A stretch of DNA of 31,067 nucleotides, from assembly GCA_000969725.1 (NCBI GenBank), contig JXSR01S046891.1. One strand, given 5' to 3'. Below, piece after piece: positions 20,111 through 30,238 of this stretch. Below the pieces are notes generated by a model. It worked only from the letters and a program-made list of their open reading frames with translations. It ran no database searches and had not been told where the DNA came from. Position 1 is the first letter of the stretch. Each line of letters begins with the position of its first letter. The position numbers and the translations under genes were made by a program. Origin of the DNA: Ophiothrix spiculata. Taxonomy: Eukaryota > Echinodermata > Ophiuroidea > Amphilepidida > Ophiotrichidae.

Positions 20111-20629
20111 ATCAAAGAATTTAAAAAGGGGAATTGGTACTCGGTGCCATTTTGATTTTGATTTCACCGTTGTGTAAATCCTATGGGATGGCAGCCATCT
20201 TGGATTTTCACTAATCTCTAGATGGGTTAATATTTATTTATTTATTTATTTTGTTTACTTCTTATTTTGCCTGGGGAAACCCATCAGTGCCAAGCACTAT
20301 TTTTCATGGGTGCCCAGGGGTCAAACATAAAAACATCAAAATGTTATGGTACCTCTGGCATTTTACGGCTCTGCGTGCCTTATTTCGAGAGACTTTGCAA
20401 AGGATTAGCGGGAAAATTGGCGTACTTTGATCAGAGCAAGTCACAATACACGCTACTTGAAACTTATACACGGTTTGCACATGAAACAAAAATGAAAATG
20501 CACAAGCTTTACACAATCTGTCTGGATATCGAGTCAAACTCCGAATATATCTGGAGGTACAATAACTCTGCTTCATGAGCAACACAAGATGGCGGCGTAT
20601 CCCGATTCCCCTATACAAATTCCTTGGTT
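20111..20629 (+). mobile_element. MITE with CAARGAATTT..AGGGGAAT ends, copy A
   Basis: The left end reads CAAAGAATTTAAAAAGGGGA then ATTGG, GCCATTTTG. The reversed right end reads CCAAGGAATTTGTATAGGGGA then ATCGG, GCCATCTTG. The imperfect terminal repeat is about 50 bp. It is homologous on the opposite strand to 22580-23154, with shared blocks GATGGCAGCCATCTTG, GGAAAATTGGCGTACTT, CAGAGCAAG and ACTCTGCT. The copy contains an insertion with a TTTA tail (20231-20335). Frames of 103 and 128 codons over it are spurious. Confidence 0.78.
20231..20335 (-). mobile_element. Retroelement 3' fragment inserted in the MITE
   Basis: Read on the minus strand this is about 80 bp followed by AAATAAATAAATAAATA, the kind of tail left by a SINE or LINE. 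The block is absent from the corresponding place in the second MITE copy, which supports a nested insertion. The family could not be named. Confidence 0.5.
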
Positions 20630-20886
20630 GAAATAAACAAGTTTCGTCAAACACCTTTTTGGCCTCAAGAATGGGGTATGTGCTGTGCAACTAAAAAGTG
20701 TTTCAAAGTCACTTTTCATTCCCTCCAAACAAATAAATTATCTTCATGGCCATAATATACCAAATAATGTGTTTCATGAAACTCAGAGTGATACAGTCCT
20801 TTGTGCGATGCCATGCCACACCAGTAAGACTCATCTAATCAGCTAGTGTAACAAGCTTTTTTTAAAACTTTTAGCAAGCACCTTAA

Positions 20887-21174
20887 AGTAGGGCAAGCTA
20901 CACGAGAGCTTGGGATGTACATCCATCTAGATTCCTGGGATACATCCAACTCGATACATTCGTGCACCTCACATACTGCGAGTGTGAGGACGTTTACGAG
21001 AAACTTGGTAGGATGCTTTAGTATAAGGCGTAAGTGGAAACATGTATGCGCAGTTGAATATGTGAATCCGCATCTGGTTGATGCACCAGTGTTTAGACAC
21101 AATCTCTACTCCTGTAATGTACATCGATGTACAAGGATGTGCATTCCAAGGTCTCATTTAGCTTGCCCAACTAT
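20887..21174. mobile_element. MITE with GGGCAAGCTA ends, 288 bp
   Basis: The left arm AGTAGGGCAAGCTACACGAG pairs with the reversed right arm AGTTGGGCAAGCTAAATGAG. The match continues through CTTGGgATGtACATCC, about 30 of 38 positions. Smaller palindromes (TGTACATCGATGTACA) lie inside. Because it is nearly self-complementary it yields open frames on both strands, none real. Target duplication not resolved. Confidence 0.75.
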
Positions 21175-21326
21175 CTGCACCAAACCAAACACAAGCTGCA
21201 TCTTGCTCAGTCCATTCTAACAGAAATATACCATGTTGTAGACATTCTTAACATTGCATGTCCAATATATGTTTTATGTTTTTATGATTGTGCATGTATG
21301 CTTGCGTACATTCATTTGCGGTGTGA

Positions 21327-21464
21327 TTGCGGTGCGTTTTGCACTGAAAGGCTACTGGTAGTGGTATTATTTAAAGCACACAATTTAATGGAGCTGAATG
21401 GTATCAGGTTGAAGCTTTTAATTTTACCACTACCAACACCCTTACAGTGCAAAACGCACTGCAA
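21327..21464. repeat. Long hairpin, GTGCGTTTTGCACTG arms
   Basis: TTGCGGTGCGTTTTGCACTG ... GGTAGTGGTA (21327-21366) pairs with 21423-21464 over about 40 bp; the loop is about 56 bp. It is possibly a small MITE. Each arm itself contains the near-palindrome GTGC.TTTT.GCAC. Confidence 0.75.
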
Positions 21465-22579
21465 ACGGATAAAAGGAATCTGACCTTAAATCAACTTCTT
21501 TCCCATCGTGCCAGGTCAAATGTATTTATTTCCCCCAAATTGACTGTGGATGCATGGGTTATATATATTGAGCCATATGGTACCAGTCAGAACTTACACA
21601 AGTATTGTATAATGTATAGGAAAGAGCAATATTAAGTGAATGATCACCTTAAAGAATATAAGAATCATAAAAAAATCAACTAATAAATGAAACAAATTTC
21701 TCAAAACAAGATTTTGTTAGCTTTCTTTTATTTCAAATAAAATGATATGTAATGTGCCAAAAGCAATGATTTTGTGCAGGTAACAAAATTATGAATAACC
21801 AGCACAATCAAAAGGGGTCTGTTCCTTGTTTTAAACAATGTTACTGAATGTCAGATGGTAAAAGTAAAATTAATTGTAAACAAAAATAATAATAAACATA
21901 TTTTCTAGTAAATACACATACTACAAACTTCTTCAGAATTGCTCATTAACATTATTAAAATATAAACCAAAATATGAGATGATAAAAATAAACAAAAATG
22001 ATAAATAAATACATAAATAGAAAATGAAAACAAAAAATAAATTCTTGACAAATGAACTTTGACCATCTGAATTATTAACTTAATGACAATGACAGTAGAT
22101 AACATGGAATAATTAGATCATCGCAGAATAGTTTGTACACAAACTTATCACTTGTTATAGATTAAGAACAGTCCAGATGGTCAAAACTCACAACGATAAA
22201 AAAAATTAGAAATATTCAGTGGTCTCACGTTTCCTGTCATGCTACATATGACGCAAAATTATGATCAACATATGGTGGAATTTACATTAAACATAACACA
22301 GGTATTGCATGTATGACTAACCAGCATAACATGAAACAATGAAAAAATGTCAGCTTTGTCATATGGTATTTTTGGAAAATTTGTCAAAAATGGGTTGCTA
22401 CTAATGTTATGTCATGTGGACATATCCTGTTGTCTATAAAAATGAACATAAACATCCTCATGAAGAATAGTTATACACAGATGATTATTTTACTGTTATA
22501 AAGTAATGGTATACACACATGCAACTTGAAATTATTGTGATTACATCAATAGCTGGAAAACCCAAATAAATTAGAATAT
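21465..22579. other. Non-coding AT-rich DNA, no gene seen
   Basis: Strongly AT-rich with many AAATAAA-type runs. No exon or element boundary was recognised. Confidence 0.5.
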
Positions 22580-23154
22580 AATTTGTGCTTGCCACCATTT
22601 TGCTGTGGCTCATGGAGCAGCAGAGTAATTATATCCCAGTAACTCCTGCTTTGACTCGCAGCCCATGCCTGCTTTTCTATTGCAGCTTGCTCTGGCCCAA
22701 GTACGCCAATTTTCCCACCACTAATCCATTTCGAGGAGCCTCAGAAGCTGCCATAAAATTTTGAAGGTACAGTAACTTGCTCTCCAGGGATTCTAAATCT
22801 GCGTTAACACAGTCGCGCCATTCACAGAAAATTGGTTAGCTTAAAAATAATAAAAATCACAAAAATATCTGACGACAGATGATTGTTTCTGGCTATATTG
22901 AATGAAAAAATACAAATACATGAGCCAAATTTGGGGATGAAAGCCAAATTACTGTCCAAAACAAGCGAGTTTTTAGAAAATCGTAAATCTCACAGAAAAT
23001 TCTTATCAGCACAATAAAAGTTCCAAGAAAGGTTTATTGTTTTCTATACCCTGTTGCTCTCCATGCGTGACAATTCAAGATGGCTGCCATCGCACACAGC
23101 AGTTAAATCAAAATGGCAACCATAGTACCCATTCCTCTTTTTAATTTCCTTGAG
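22580..23154 (-). mobile_element. MITE copy B, inverted relative to copy A at 20.1 kb
   Basis: Reversed, it begins TCAAGGAAATTAAAAAGAGG then AATGGGTAC, GCCATTTTGATTT, GATGGCAGCCATCTTG, matching the start of 20111. It later matches GGAAAATTGGCGTACTT and CAGAGCAAG. At its far end the AGGGGAATCGG segment is deleted (GCCACCATTTTG is kept). It lacks the tail-bearing insertion found in copy A and has about 150 bp of its own in that place. Confidence 0.75.
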
Positions 23155-23283
23155 AAAACATCCTTTTTGGTGCATGTTTTTCAGTGTTAAACTGGTGTTA
23201 AACAGTGTACTTACTTTAGTTGCATTAGATTACTTTAGCAATATGTTGTCATCATATCTGTTACATGCATTTTAGCCCAAATT

Positions 23284-23454
23284 TATAAGTTGCATCAAAA
23301 TGATTGGTATTGGGATATTAAATTTTCTGATTTTTAATATGTTCTGAACAAGGAGAGCTTGATATTAAGGTAATATACCTTCTATTGAGAATTTACATGG
23401 AATTAAAAAGATGCCAGTGATACCCCAATACTAATCATTTTGATACAGCTTATA
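23284..23454. mobile_element. TA-flanked foldback MITE, 167 bp
   Basis: TAAGTTGCATCAAAATGATT then GGTATTGGGATAT (from 23286) pairs with the reversed right arm TAAGCTGTATCAAAATGATT then AGTATTGGGGTAT, about 31 of 34 bases. TA is at 23284-23285 and 23453-23454. The ends suggest Tc1/mariner-type mobilisation. Non-coding. Confidence 0.8.
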
Positions 23455-24503
23455 GCAGGAGAATAAACTTGGTGAAGCTAATGTATTTTTGAATGGGCTT
23501 CACAATGAAACGAGTAAAAAATTGTGCTCATGCTTTGGAAGAGCTAGAATTACACAAATGACAAATAATATTCTTTATATTATATAACGATTACCAGACA
23601 AAATGGATATAAACAGATAGTTCTTGGAATGATAATGAACAAGATAGTATATTGATGTTGCAATAAGCAGGAAATTTGGTCTGAAGTTTTTTGGAAAAAT
23701 GACAATCAGGTATCTGATATCATGGGTAAATCAGTTCATAACACCATCACAATTTCATCTTGGTTGTGGATGTTTCTATTAAAAAAAATTACCCACATTC
23801 CTTTTGAAGTTGGCAATATTTTGAAAGCATTTAAGATCAGCTGCATGTTTCAAATAGAAATCGATGTGTTCAGATGCAGTTATTATCTTGTCCAAAAATC
23901 TTTTCTTTGCAATCAGTTTCTTGAATCTATGAAGTCATCATTTATTACACCTTTCAAACTGATATTTCCCTCTTTTAAACAAGTACATAAAAAGGTGAAT
24001 TTTGACAATTTTTAGCATCTCAAATTTGGAGAGAATAACAAATGCCCATAGAGTTCTGTTACATGAATAATGTTAAGCATTAATGAAACCAACAAAAATT
24101 ACAGTGTTCGATGATGTATTATGATTAAATCATTATCATGCCCTTTTTTTTAATTTTCTTATAAAATATACAAATACACCGGAGTTCCAACAATCCCTCT
24201 TTATAATTCTGTACATATTCACAAACCAATAATTTCATGAACACAGGGTTCTGTAATTTCGTTGGATGGCAGGGTGTCAAAAAATACAGTAAAGACAGCA
24301 TTACACTGTGTAGCGTTGTCCTTGACTTTGCATATATATACTTAACCAAGATATTTTGTTCAATATTTTATACAATTTGTACATGTAATTCAACTATTTA
24401 CAAATAAATGCACTGACATGGAACAAACACAATATGTTGCCATCACCAACACTGCGTGTATGCTGTTGTTAAATATGGATCTGTTTTCCGTCTATATAGC
24501 AGG
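23455..24503. other. DNA downstream of the LC3C-like gene, no gene seen
   Basis: AT-rich. A plus frame of 97 codons at 23722-24015 has no recognisable domain. Further minus-strand AATAAA motifs exist (for example 23941-23946), so a longer 3' UTR cannot be excluded. Confidence 0.45.
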
Positions 24504-24509
24504 TTTATT
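24504..24509 (-). promoter_or_regulatory. Candidate polyadenylation signal AATAAA
   Basis: First AATAAA on the minus strand after the LC3C-like stop codon, about 270 bases downstream. T-rich sequence just upstream on the plus strand gives little support either way. It is a prediction from position and motif only. Confidence 0.4.
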
Positions 24510-24567
24510 TTACAGCACAATGCCAGCCCATGCCTAGTCTATATAGTCAGCAAATGTGTCAACCAAC

Positions 24568-24750
24568 GCTATCAAATTTCTATGGCAAACTGCTGAATTC
24601 CGCACCCTTGTTGTTATATATAATCCCAGCTATCAAATTTCCAATGGTGAGGTGCTGAATTCCGCACCCTTGTTGTTAGACAATCCCCGCTATCAAATCC
24701 CCAATGGTGACCTGCTGAATTCCACATCCTTGTTATTTATACAATCCCAA
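24568..24750 (-). repeat. 60-bp minisatellite, 3 units, in presumed LC3C-like 3' UTR
   Basis: Units start with GCTATCAAAT at 24568, 24629 and 24689 and share TGCTGAATTCCGCACCCTTG (the third with two changes) and CAATCCC. Period 60-61 bp. The first listed unit is the most diverged in its middle. It starts 27 bp past the stop codon of the LC3C-like gene, so it is transcribed if the AATAAA at 24504 is used. The multiple-of-three period also keeps a chance 72-codon plus frame open. Confidence 0.85.
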
Positions 24751-24776
24751 CACCACACCAAAGTTACAATATAACA

Positions 24777-24986
<210 letters not shown>

Positions 24987-25185
24987 TTAGTTTGATGAAT
25001 CAAAACAAAATCCAATTTAGATATCTGTCCATTTTGTCACATGGCAGACTATGCTTTTCAAAGTTCCCTCCAAATGTAAAACTATGGTTGATTTGGTCAC
25101 ATGAAACATGAGTTTTTCGAAATTCCCTTTGAAATGTAAAATTGGATTCTGGTTAATCAGTACCCATTTCTGAACTTTTTGCTTG

Positions 25186-25340
25186 TTTTTGTACTCATCC
25201 TTGTTTCCTTGCGCAAGAAACTTTACTCTACTTGCTCCGTATTCTAACAATCACGTAAAGCAGTGGGTCCCCTGTACGAATAGATTCCTTCATGGGGTAT
25301 GCATGTTATGCAAGTACTTGTATCATTGATTGATTGATAT
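25186..25340 (+). mobile_element. 5'-truncated SINE, family 1
   Basis: Matches the body and tail of the minus-strand SINE at 1441-1654. Shared blocks are AAGAAACTTTACTCTACTTG, TCACGTAAAGC, GGGTCCCCTGTACGAATAGA, TTCATGGGGT and CAAGTACTTGTATCATTGAT, and it ends in (TGAT)n. The tRNA head is missing. The copies differ at a modest number of positions. Confidence 0.9.
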
Positions 25341-25796
25341 CAGGGTTTTATTTCTAAATCTCTGCAACGCAACTGACTGGATTTGACAATGTGATTTGTC
25401 CAAATGTAGAGAATCAAGCCCTCTTTCATTTTTAAACAAAAATCAAAAGAATCACAGTAAAATCTTCAAAACAAAACATAAAAAGAAAACACCTCTGCAG
25501 GTAAAACTCTTGATAAATTCACAATTCTGCAGACCCCTTATTTCCATGGACACCATTGATTGAGGCTACTAGAGGTTATTATTGCTGAATACTTTACTTT
25601 CAAAATGTCAATGTATTCTTCAAGTAGCAAATACTATATCTCACATATTTTGAAATAATATACACACTAGAGAAGATGATATAGCATACTGGAATTGAAA
25701 TACAACACCATGGAATATGATATTCAGCAAAACATACCATATAAAACTGAGGGTCTATTCAAATTCAATACTGCATTAAAAGTTCGGATCTAACAT

Positions 25797-26129
25797 ATTG
25801 CCAGGGTTCCCAGCATTTTATTTTCCCTCATTTTCCCCTGACTTTTCCTTGATGAAATCTAAAAATCCCATGATATCTATTTTTACGAACAAAAATTTAA
25901 ACTGGTTTATACTTTTATCTTATACTATGCATTTTAACCTAGAAGTACAGAGAATTGACAAAAAGTGGAAAATTAATCTCAGCAATCTGACTACTTTCGA
26001 TTTTTAATCCAATCAAGATTCTCAGACTTTTCCCTGATTTTGAGGCATTTTCATCAAATTCCTTGACTTTTTCCCCTGACTGGAAAAACGTAAAATAATT
26101 ATCCCTGATGCACTGGGAACCCTGATTGC
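25797..26129. mobile_element. hAT-like MITE with CAGGGTTCCCAG ends and 5-bp duplication
   Basis: CAGGGTTCCCAG (25802-25813) is exactly reversed at 26113-26124, flanked by ATTGC at 25797-25801 and 26125-26129. Inner CCTGACTTTTCC motifs also pair between arms. CAGGGTTCCCA ends are widespread among hAT non-autonomous elements; the 5-bp duplication is shared with the 9743 element. Non-coding. Confidence 0.85.
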
Positions 26130-26325
26130 TTGTGAATGCCCATGCTCTATTAAATGCCCATTTTGAAATTAAATGTCATTAGCCAGGAGGAATGGAAGGC
26201 TGTCAAAATGATATTCCACATAGCTCCCAAACTGGAGTTTTAAATGCAAGTTTTGACTAGGAGCCAAAATGAGCTATCCTGGACCTCAGAATGGAGTCTC
26301 CTCCTTTATAGTTTCCAAATATTGT

Positions 26326-26398
26326 AAACCCTAAACCTAAACATTCCCTAATACTAACCCAAACCCTAATTCTAAACTCTAGACCCTAACCCTAAAAT
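26326..26398 (+). repeat. Degenerate telomere-like CCCTAA stretch
   Basis: Some ten imprecise units (AAACCCTAAACCTAAACATTCCCTAA ... shortened here) with two near-perfect ones, GACCCTAACCCTAAAA, at the right end. It resembles a decayed interstitial (TTAGGG)n tract on the minus strand, or a simple A/C-rich repeat that arrived there by chance. Confidence 0.55.
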
Positions 26399-26783
26399 TT
26401 TGAATAGGACCTTAAGTATACTTGGTGTCCCCTTCTGCTGTAAATGTTACACTCTGTAAAAATCACACCAATTTATCTCCACTATATTAGGATCTGTAAC
26501 AAGTGTTTAAAAATATTTTATAAGCAATTTCGTTGAACCTTAATTATATTTAAGTGTAGGCGTCTTCATTAACAAATTTGTTTGGAGGTAGGTGTACCAT
26601 TAATAAATTGTGAATTATTTATTAGTACACTTAACAAATTAATTAAAAAGCATTATGTATATTAACTAAGCTATACTTAGGGAGAGTAGTTTCATCACTG
26701 GTTGGAAATTGGACGGATAAACTGTAATGATGTTAGCTGATGTTGCCATTGTATTTTGCATCAACAAACGTGACAATTGACTA

Positions 26784-26990
26784 TAGGGAATCTACATGGG
26801 AGTGCACATCCAGATGAATGTGCATCTCTGTAAGCTGCTTTGCAGAAAACTGTGGTGTAAGATCCGGATCTGCTGTACAGCACTTTGCCTACATGCGTAC
26901 ATGTAAGCGGTCTATGGAGATGCGATCTCAGATCTGGATCTCGGAGATGCGCATGCATCTGGATCCGAGCTCTGTGTAGATTGTCCCTTA
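26784..26990. mobile_element. TA-flanked palindromic MITE, GGGA.AATCTACA ends
   Basis: The left arm GGGAATCTACATGGGAGTGC pairs with the reversed right arm AGGGACAATCTACACAGAGC. Further matching blocks (CATCCAGATG, GTGCATCTC) lead inward to AGATCCGGATCT and AGATCTGGATCTC. TA lies on both sides. It is about 203 bp and almost wholly self-complementary. Confidence 0.7.
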
Positions 26991-27573
26991 GATATAGAAT
27001 TTTTTTATCTAAATTAAGTCAAGGTTTAAAGTGTTTCCTTTAGTTCTCTAATGATTTATCTAAATTTTAATAAAATATATTCTTTTTGAACTACATACTT
27101 GATTAGCCATTGTCAGCAAGAACAACTTCTAGGCAAAACAAAATATTTCAAAATTACTCAAAGCATATTTAAGTACCAGCAGATTATTCTTTGATAGAAT
27201 GTATGAAAATAACCCTATTGCTGTTCTCATCTTGTCAAGAGCTCTTCTTTGTAAAGAAACCAATTTTGGAAATGCAATCAAGAATTCTTCTTTGAAATGA
27301 AAGACTGAAATTAATTTCAAAATATGGAATATGATCTATACGTCATTTGTACACAATGGAGACATATATTCTACATAAAAACTAATCTATTTTTTCCGAC
27401 AGGCAACTATCAAATCAAATCCAACTACTTAAGGCAACTATAATCTCAAAAATATTATCATATATTCGTCTTTGAATTGAAAAATATAGCGAGAATTAAG
27501 TTGCCAATATATTCTCCATTTGAACAATGGAAACAATATTCCCCATAATATAACATATTAACCTATTTCACAA

Positions 27574-27592
27574 CTGACAGACAGACAGACAG
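27574..27592 (+). repeat. (GACA)n microsatellite
   Basis: Four tandem GACA units (TGACAGACAGACAGACAG). Confidence 0.9.
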
Positions 27593-28342
27593 TTATTATT
27601 CATATATAGAATTTGATCTATGTCTTCCCACACATGGCTGACACGTAAGATGTAAAATGTATGTTTGACAATTTGTACTTTACTAATCTTTCATATCTAC
27701 ATTTTAAATAACTCTTCCAAACATTGTTGTAAATTTAGATCAAACAAATCACTAAATCCTTTATCACAGTGGGGCAACAGATTTACAACCCCTGATATTG
27801 AGCAGTCAATATTTGTTTTATACATTACCTTTAAAGAAATTAAAAATGACAAAAGTGCTATTATACTAATAATAATTAATCATCAACTGATGTAGAGCAC
27901 ACAGATCTGTGTCTATAGAGGGGAAATTAAAGGGGCTATTATTGACAAGGGGTAATTCCTTAATACTTTTATTATGAGGGCAATAGTATACTAAATTTTA
28001 ATCAAACATCTGAAAATGCATAAATATATTCTATGCCATATGACACACATTTTACAGATATCCAGCATCTCAGTCGTAGGCTTAGCAAAGCCGAAAGCTT
28101 GTAAGGATAACTTTCCTGTTTGTTATTTTACGGTTAAATTATTTAAAGGTACATTGGATAAATCCATATTTTCATTTTCAAATGATTTATACTTGGTATG
28201 TGTAATAAAAGTATTACCAAATATTATGGAAATTTTAACTAAAGCATTCAAAAAGGTAAACACTAGAATTTTCTTTTGCATGTTGATTTGGGTATGAGGC
28301 TATACTCTAAACACTATATATTGATACTATTGCCAATTTCAT

Positions 28343-28500
28343 ATATGTGTACCGCCGCGGCAAAAGGGTCCAGTTGTCGGCTCGTACATGTTGCTCCTTG
28401 TAGCATATCTAATGTATGGTATTTGTATACATCAGATTGCTACAGTGAGCAACATGTAGGAGTCGACAACTGGACCCTTTTGCCGCGGCGGTACACATAT
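28343..28500. mobile_element. 158-bp near-perfect palindrome, copy 1
   Basis: Starts ATATGTGTACCGCCGCGGCA and ends with its reverse complement. The arms continue AAAGGGTCCAGTTGTCGGCT through ACATGTTGCTC and TGTAGCA to a very small loop. TA dinucleotides sit at symmetric positions near the ends. It is GC-rich in an AT-rich context. The same palindrome recurs at 30611-30769. It is consistent with a foldback MITE. Part of a chance 149-codon frame crosses it. Confidence 0.9.
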
Positions 28501-28923
28501 TCAAATCTAGAGGGCAGTATTTTTCATTGTCATCAACAATATGTAATAATGAAAGAAAATGTGAATGTTTTGATATACATTAATTTAAAGCATGAAACAT
28601 ATTTGGAAACTAGGCTGGGGATGATGCTGATTTTGTCTGATTGCACTTTAACCAGTGGGGTGCCAAGAATCTTTATGTCAGGTTATTATGGGACCAAAAA
28701 AAGTCTCATCATATTAACAATTTAGAAAGTGAATAAAATTCAATTTTCTTTGAAAAAATCAAATTATTATCTTTATACCTTAAATCCAAAATAAATTTGT
28801 CATGTGTTAAGATGACAATGCACTGCATTGACCCTAGCTGTCAAGATGGAAAAGAATGTTTTCTTTTTCAACCATGACAGCTTTTGTGCCTTGATTGAAT
28901 GCATTTTGGAAAGTTGCTTACAA

Positions 28924-29368
28924 TAGCCATGTTCCCACTCAGTTTTTTGCTTGGTTTAGAACTATAGTTAGACCACCAGCTAAGAGCTGCTAAGTCAGAG
29001 TTCTGTCCACATTAAGAATTTTAGGCTATAGTCTAGTGAGAGGGGCAATGCACTATTACTAACCTTAAGGCTAAGCGAAGGTCATTCAAGCACATTTGTT
29101 TGGATACAATTTTCAACTCTCGGTTAAAATAGATTGCATCCTCACTGCACAAAAACTCTGGGTTAAGCTTCAAGGCCAAACAGGATTAAGTTAACCGAAA
29201 GATAACCGCTAAAAATCTTAAAGTTAAAATTTCATATTTAGACTCTAAGCTAATGAATCCAGTTGCATCCTCACTACGTTTAGCCGAGAATTTTAGACTA
29301 GAGGCTAGCGAAATTGACGATAAACGAAGAGAGGCCAAGATAACCAAGAGTCAGTGAGAACGCGCCTA
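28924..29368. mobile_element. TA-flanked element inserted in duplication copy A
   Basis: The 441-bp insertion starts GCCATGTTCCCACT and ends AGTGAGAACGCGCC (reversed GGCGCGTTCTCACT), with TA on each side. The sister copy at 30355-30365 runs straight across (TTACAATTTGTGCCATGA), giving an empty-site reference. The interior has two TTGCATCCTCACT direct repeats and several CTAAGC/GGCTA motifs. No transposase. Confidence 0.75.
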
Positions 29369-29858
29369 ATGTGTCATGAATATCTTTGAGATTTGAGCGT
29401 AGGTGGGAGTACACATCAACAAAGTAGTCTACATGTAGGCGTATCATTATGAAGAAATTATGTTAGTTTAATTTCTCTTTACTCTGTAATTACAGTTCAC
29501 TGTGTATACATTGCAGTGCAGTGTACATTTAGCTCATTGAGATCCGACTGATAAACAATAGCACTTGCAAGTAGCAATTTGAGCAATGATGTTCTATATC
29601 AGGAAAAGGGTATCAAAACACAAAAGAAGAATGTCTGTGAATGCTGCATCTAAATTAAAGTCATTATAGATAATGAGAGAGGAATGGATAAATGATAACA
29701 CTATCATTTCAATGTGATCATTTGTAACACTATAACACATTTTGTCTACAACTTTATTTTCTTGATTTATATATGTCCACCCTGTAACTAATGGTGCAGT
29801 CTTTGTGCATCATTTAGATTTCTGCTCCAGTAAAACAAGTAAATAAAAAAGATGAAAA

Positions 29859-30053
29859 GGTACCCTTTATAGCCTCAGAGTTTGTACAAGAGTGAAGCGT
29901 ATTCACCAAAAGTAGGGGTAAATAGGACATGAAAAGGGAGAATGTAGCAGATTCACCTCCCTTATGATCCCAATTTACCCCAGCTTTTGGAGAATCCTTT
30001 AACTCGTTTACAAACTCTGTGCCTATTAATCTGAAGTATGCGAGAAAGGTTAC
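29859..30053. mobile_element. Foldback element inserted in duplication copy A
   Basis: The arms 29876-29940 and 29957-30022 pair over about 60 bp. The left reads CAGAGTTTGTACAAGAGTGA and the reversed right CAGAGTTTGTAAACGAGTTA; both continue CCAAAAG..GGGGTAAAT to GGGAG, around a loop of about 16 bp. Outer GGTANCCTTT motifs at 29859 and 30053 may be the true ends. The sister copy lacks it (GATTTCTGCTCCATCTGCAA is continuous there). Confidence 0.75.
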
Positions 30054-30238
30054 CAATTCCTTATCTCCTCAAGTTCGCCTAATGGTATTTTACAGGACTG
30101 GAGAGGAACTTTTCTTTTTCCCATCTCACCTTTTTATTTCTGCAAATATGTATTCAATTTGCGCAATTTTTTAAAATTTATCCCTTTTCCTCATATCATT
30201 CTATCAATTCAATTATTGCTTAAATTTTCATATCATCA

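Larger units (their letters stand above)
28811..30225 (+). repeat. Tandem segmental duplication, copy A (interrupted)
   Basis: Matches 30239-30955 in order and orientation. Shared blocks include CATGACAGC.TTGTGCCTTGAT, TTGAATGCA.TTTG.AAAG, GTAGTACACATCAACAAAGT (with one change), ACATGTAGGCGTATCATTAT, TTTACTCTGTAAT, GATTTCTGCTCCA and TTTTTCCTCATAT. Copy A is longer because of insertions at 28924-29368 and about 29829-30137. Confidence 0.85.

Noticed and set aside
20267..20690. Frames of 103 and 128 codons
   Set aside because: They cover the MITE copy A and its nested fragment, and are not conserved in copy B.
20839..21220. Overlapping frames of 62-101 codons on both strands
   Set aside because: They arise from the self-complementary MITE at 20887-21174.
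24568..24750. CRISPR-like array
   Set aside because: Units are contiguous 60-bp tandem repeats without unique spacers, in animal DNA.
24556..24774. Plus-strand 72-codon frame with three 20-residue repeats
   Set aside because: It is the translation of the 60-bp minisatellite, antisense to the LC3C-like 3' UTR; the period alone keeps it open.
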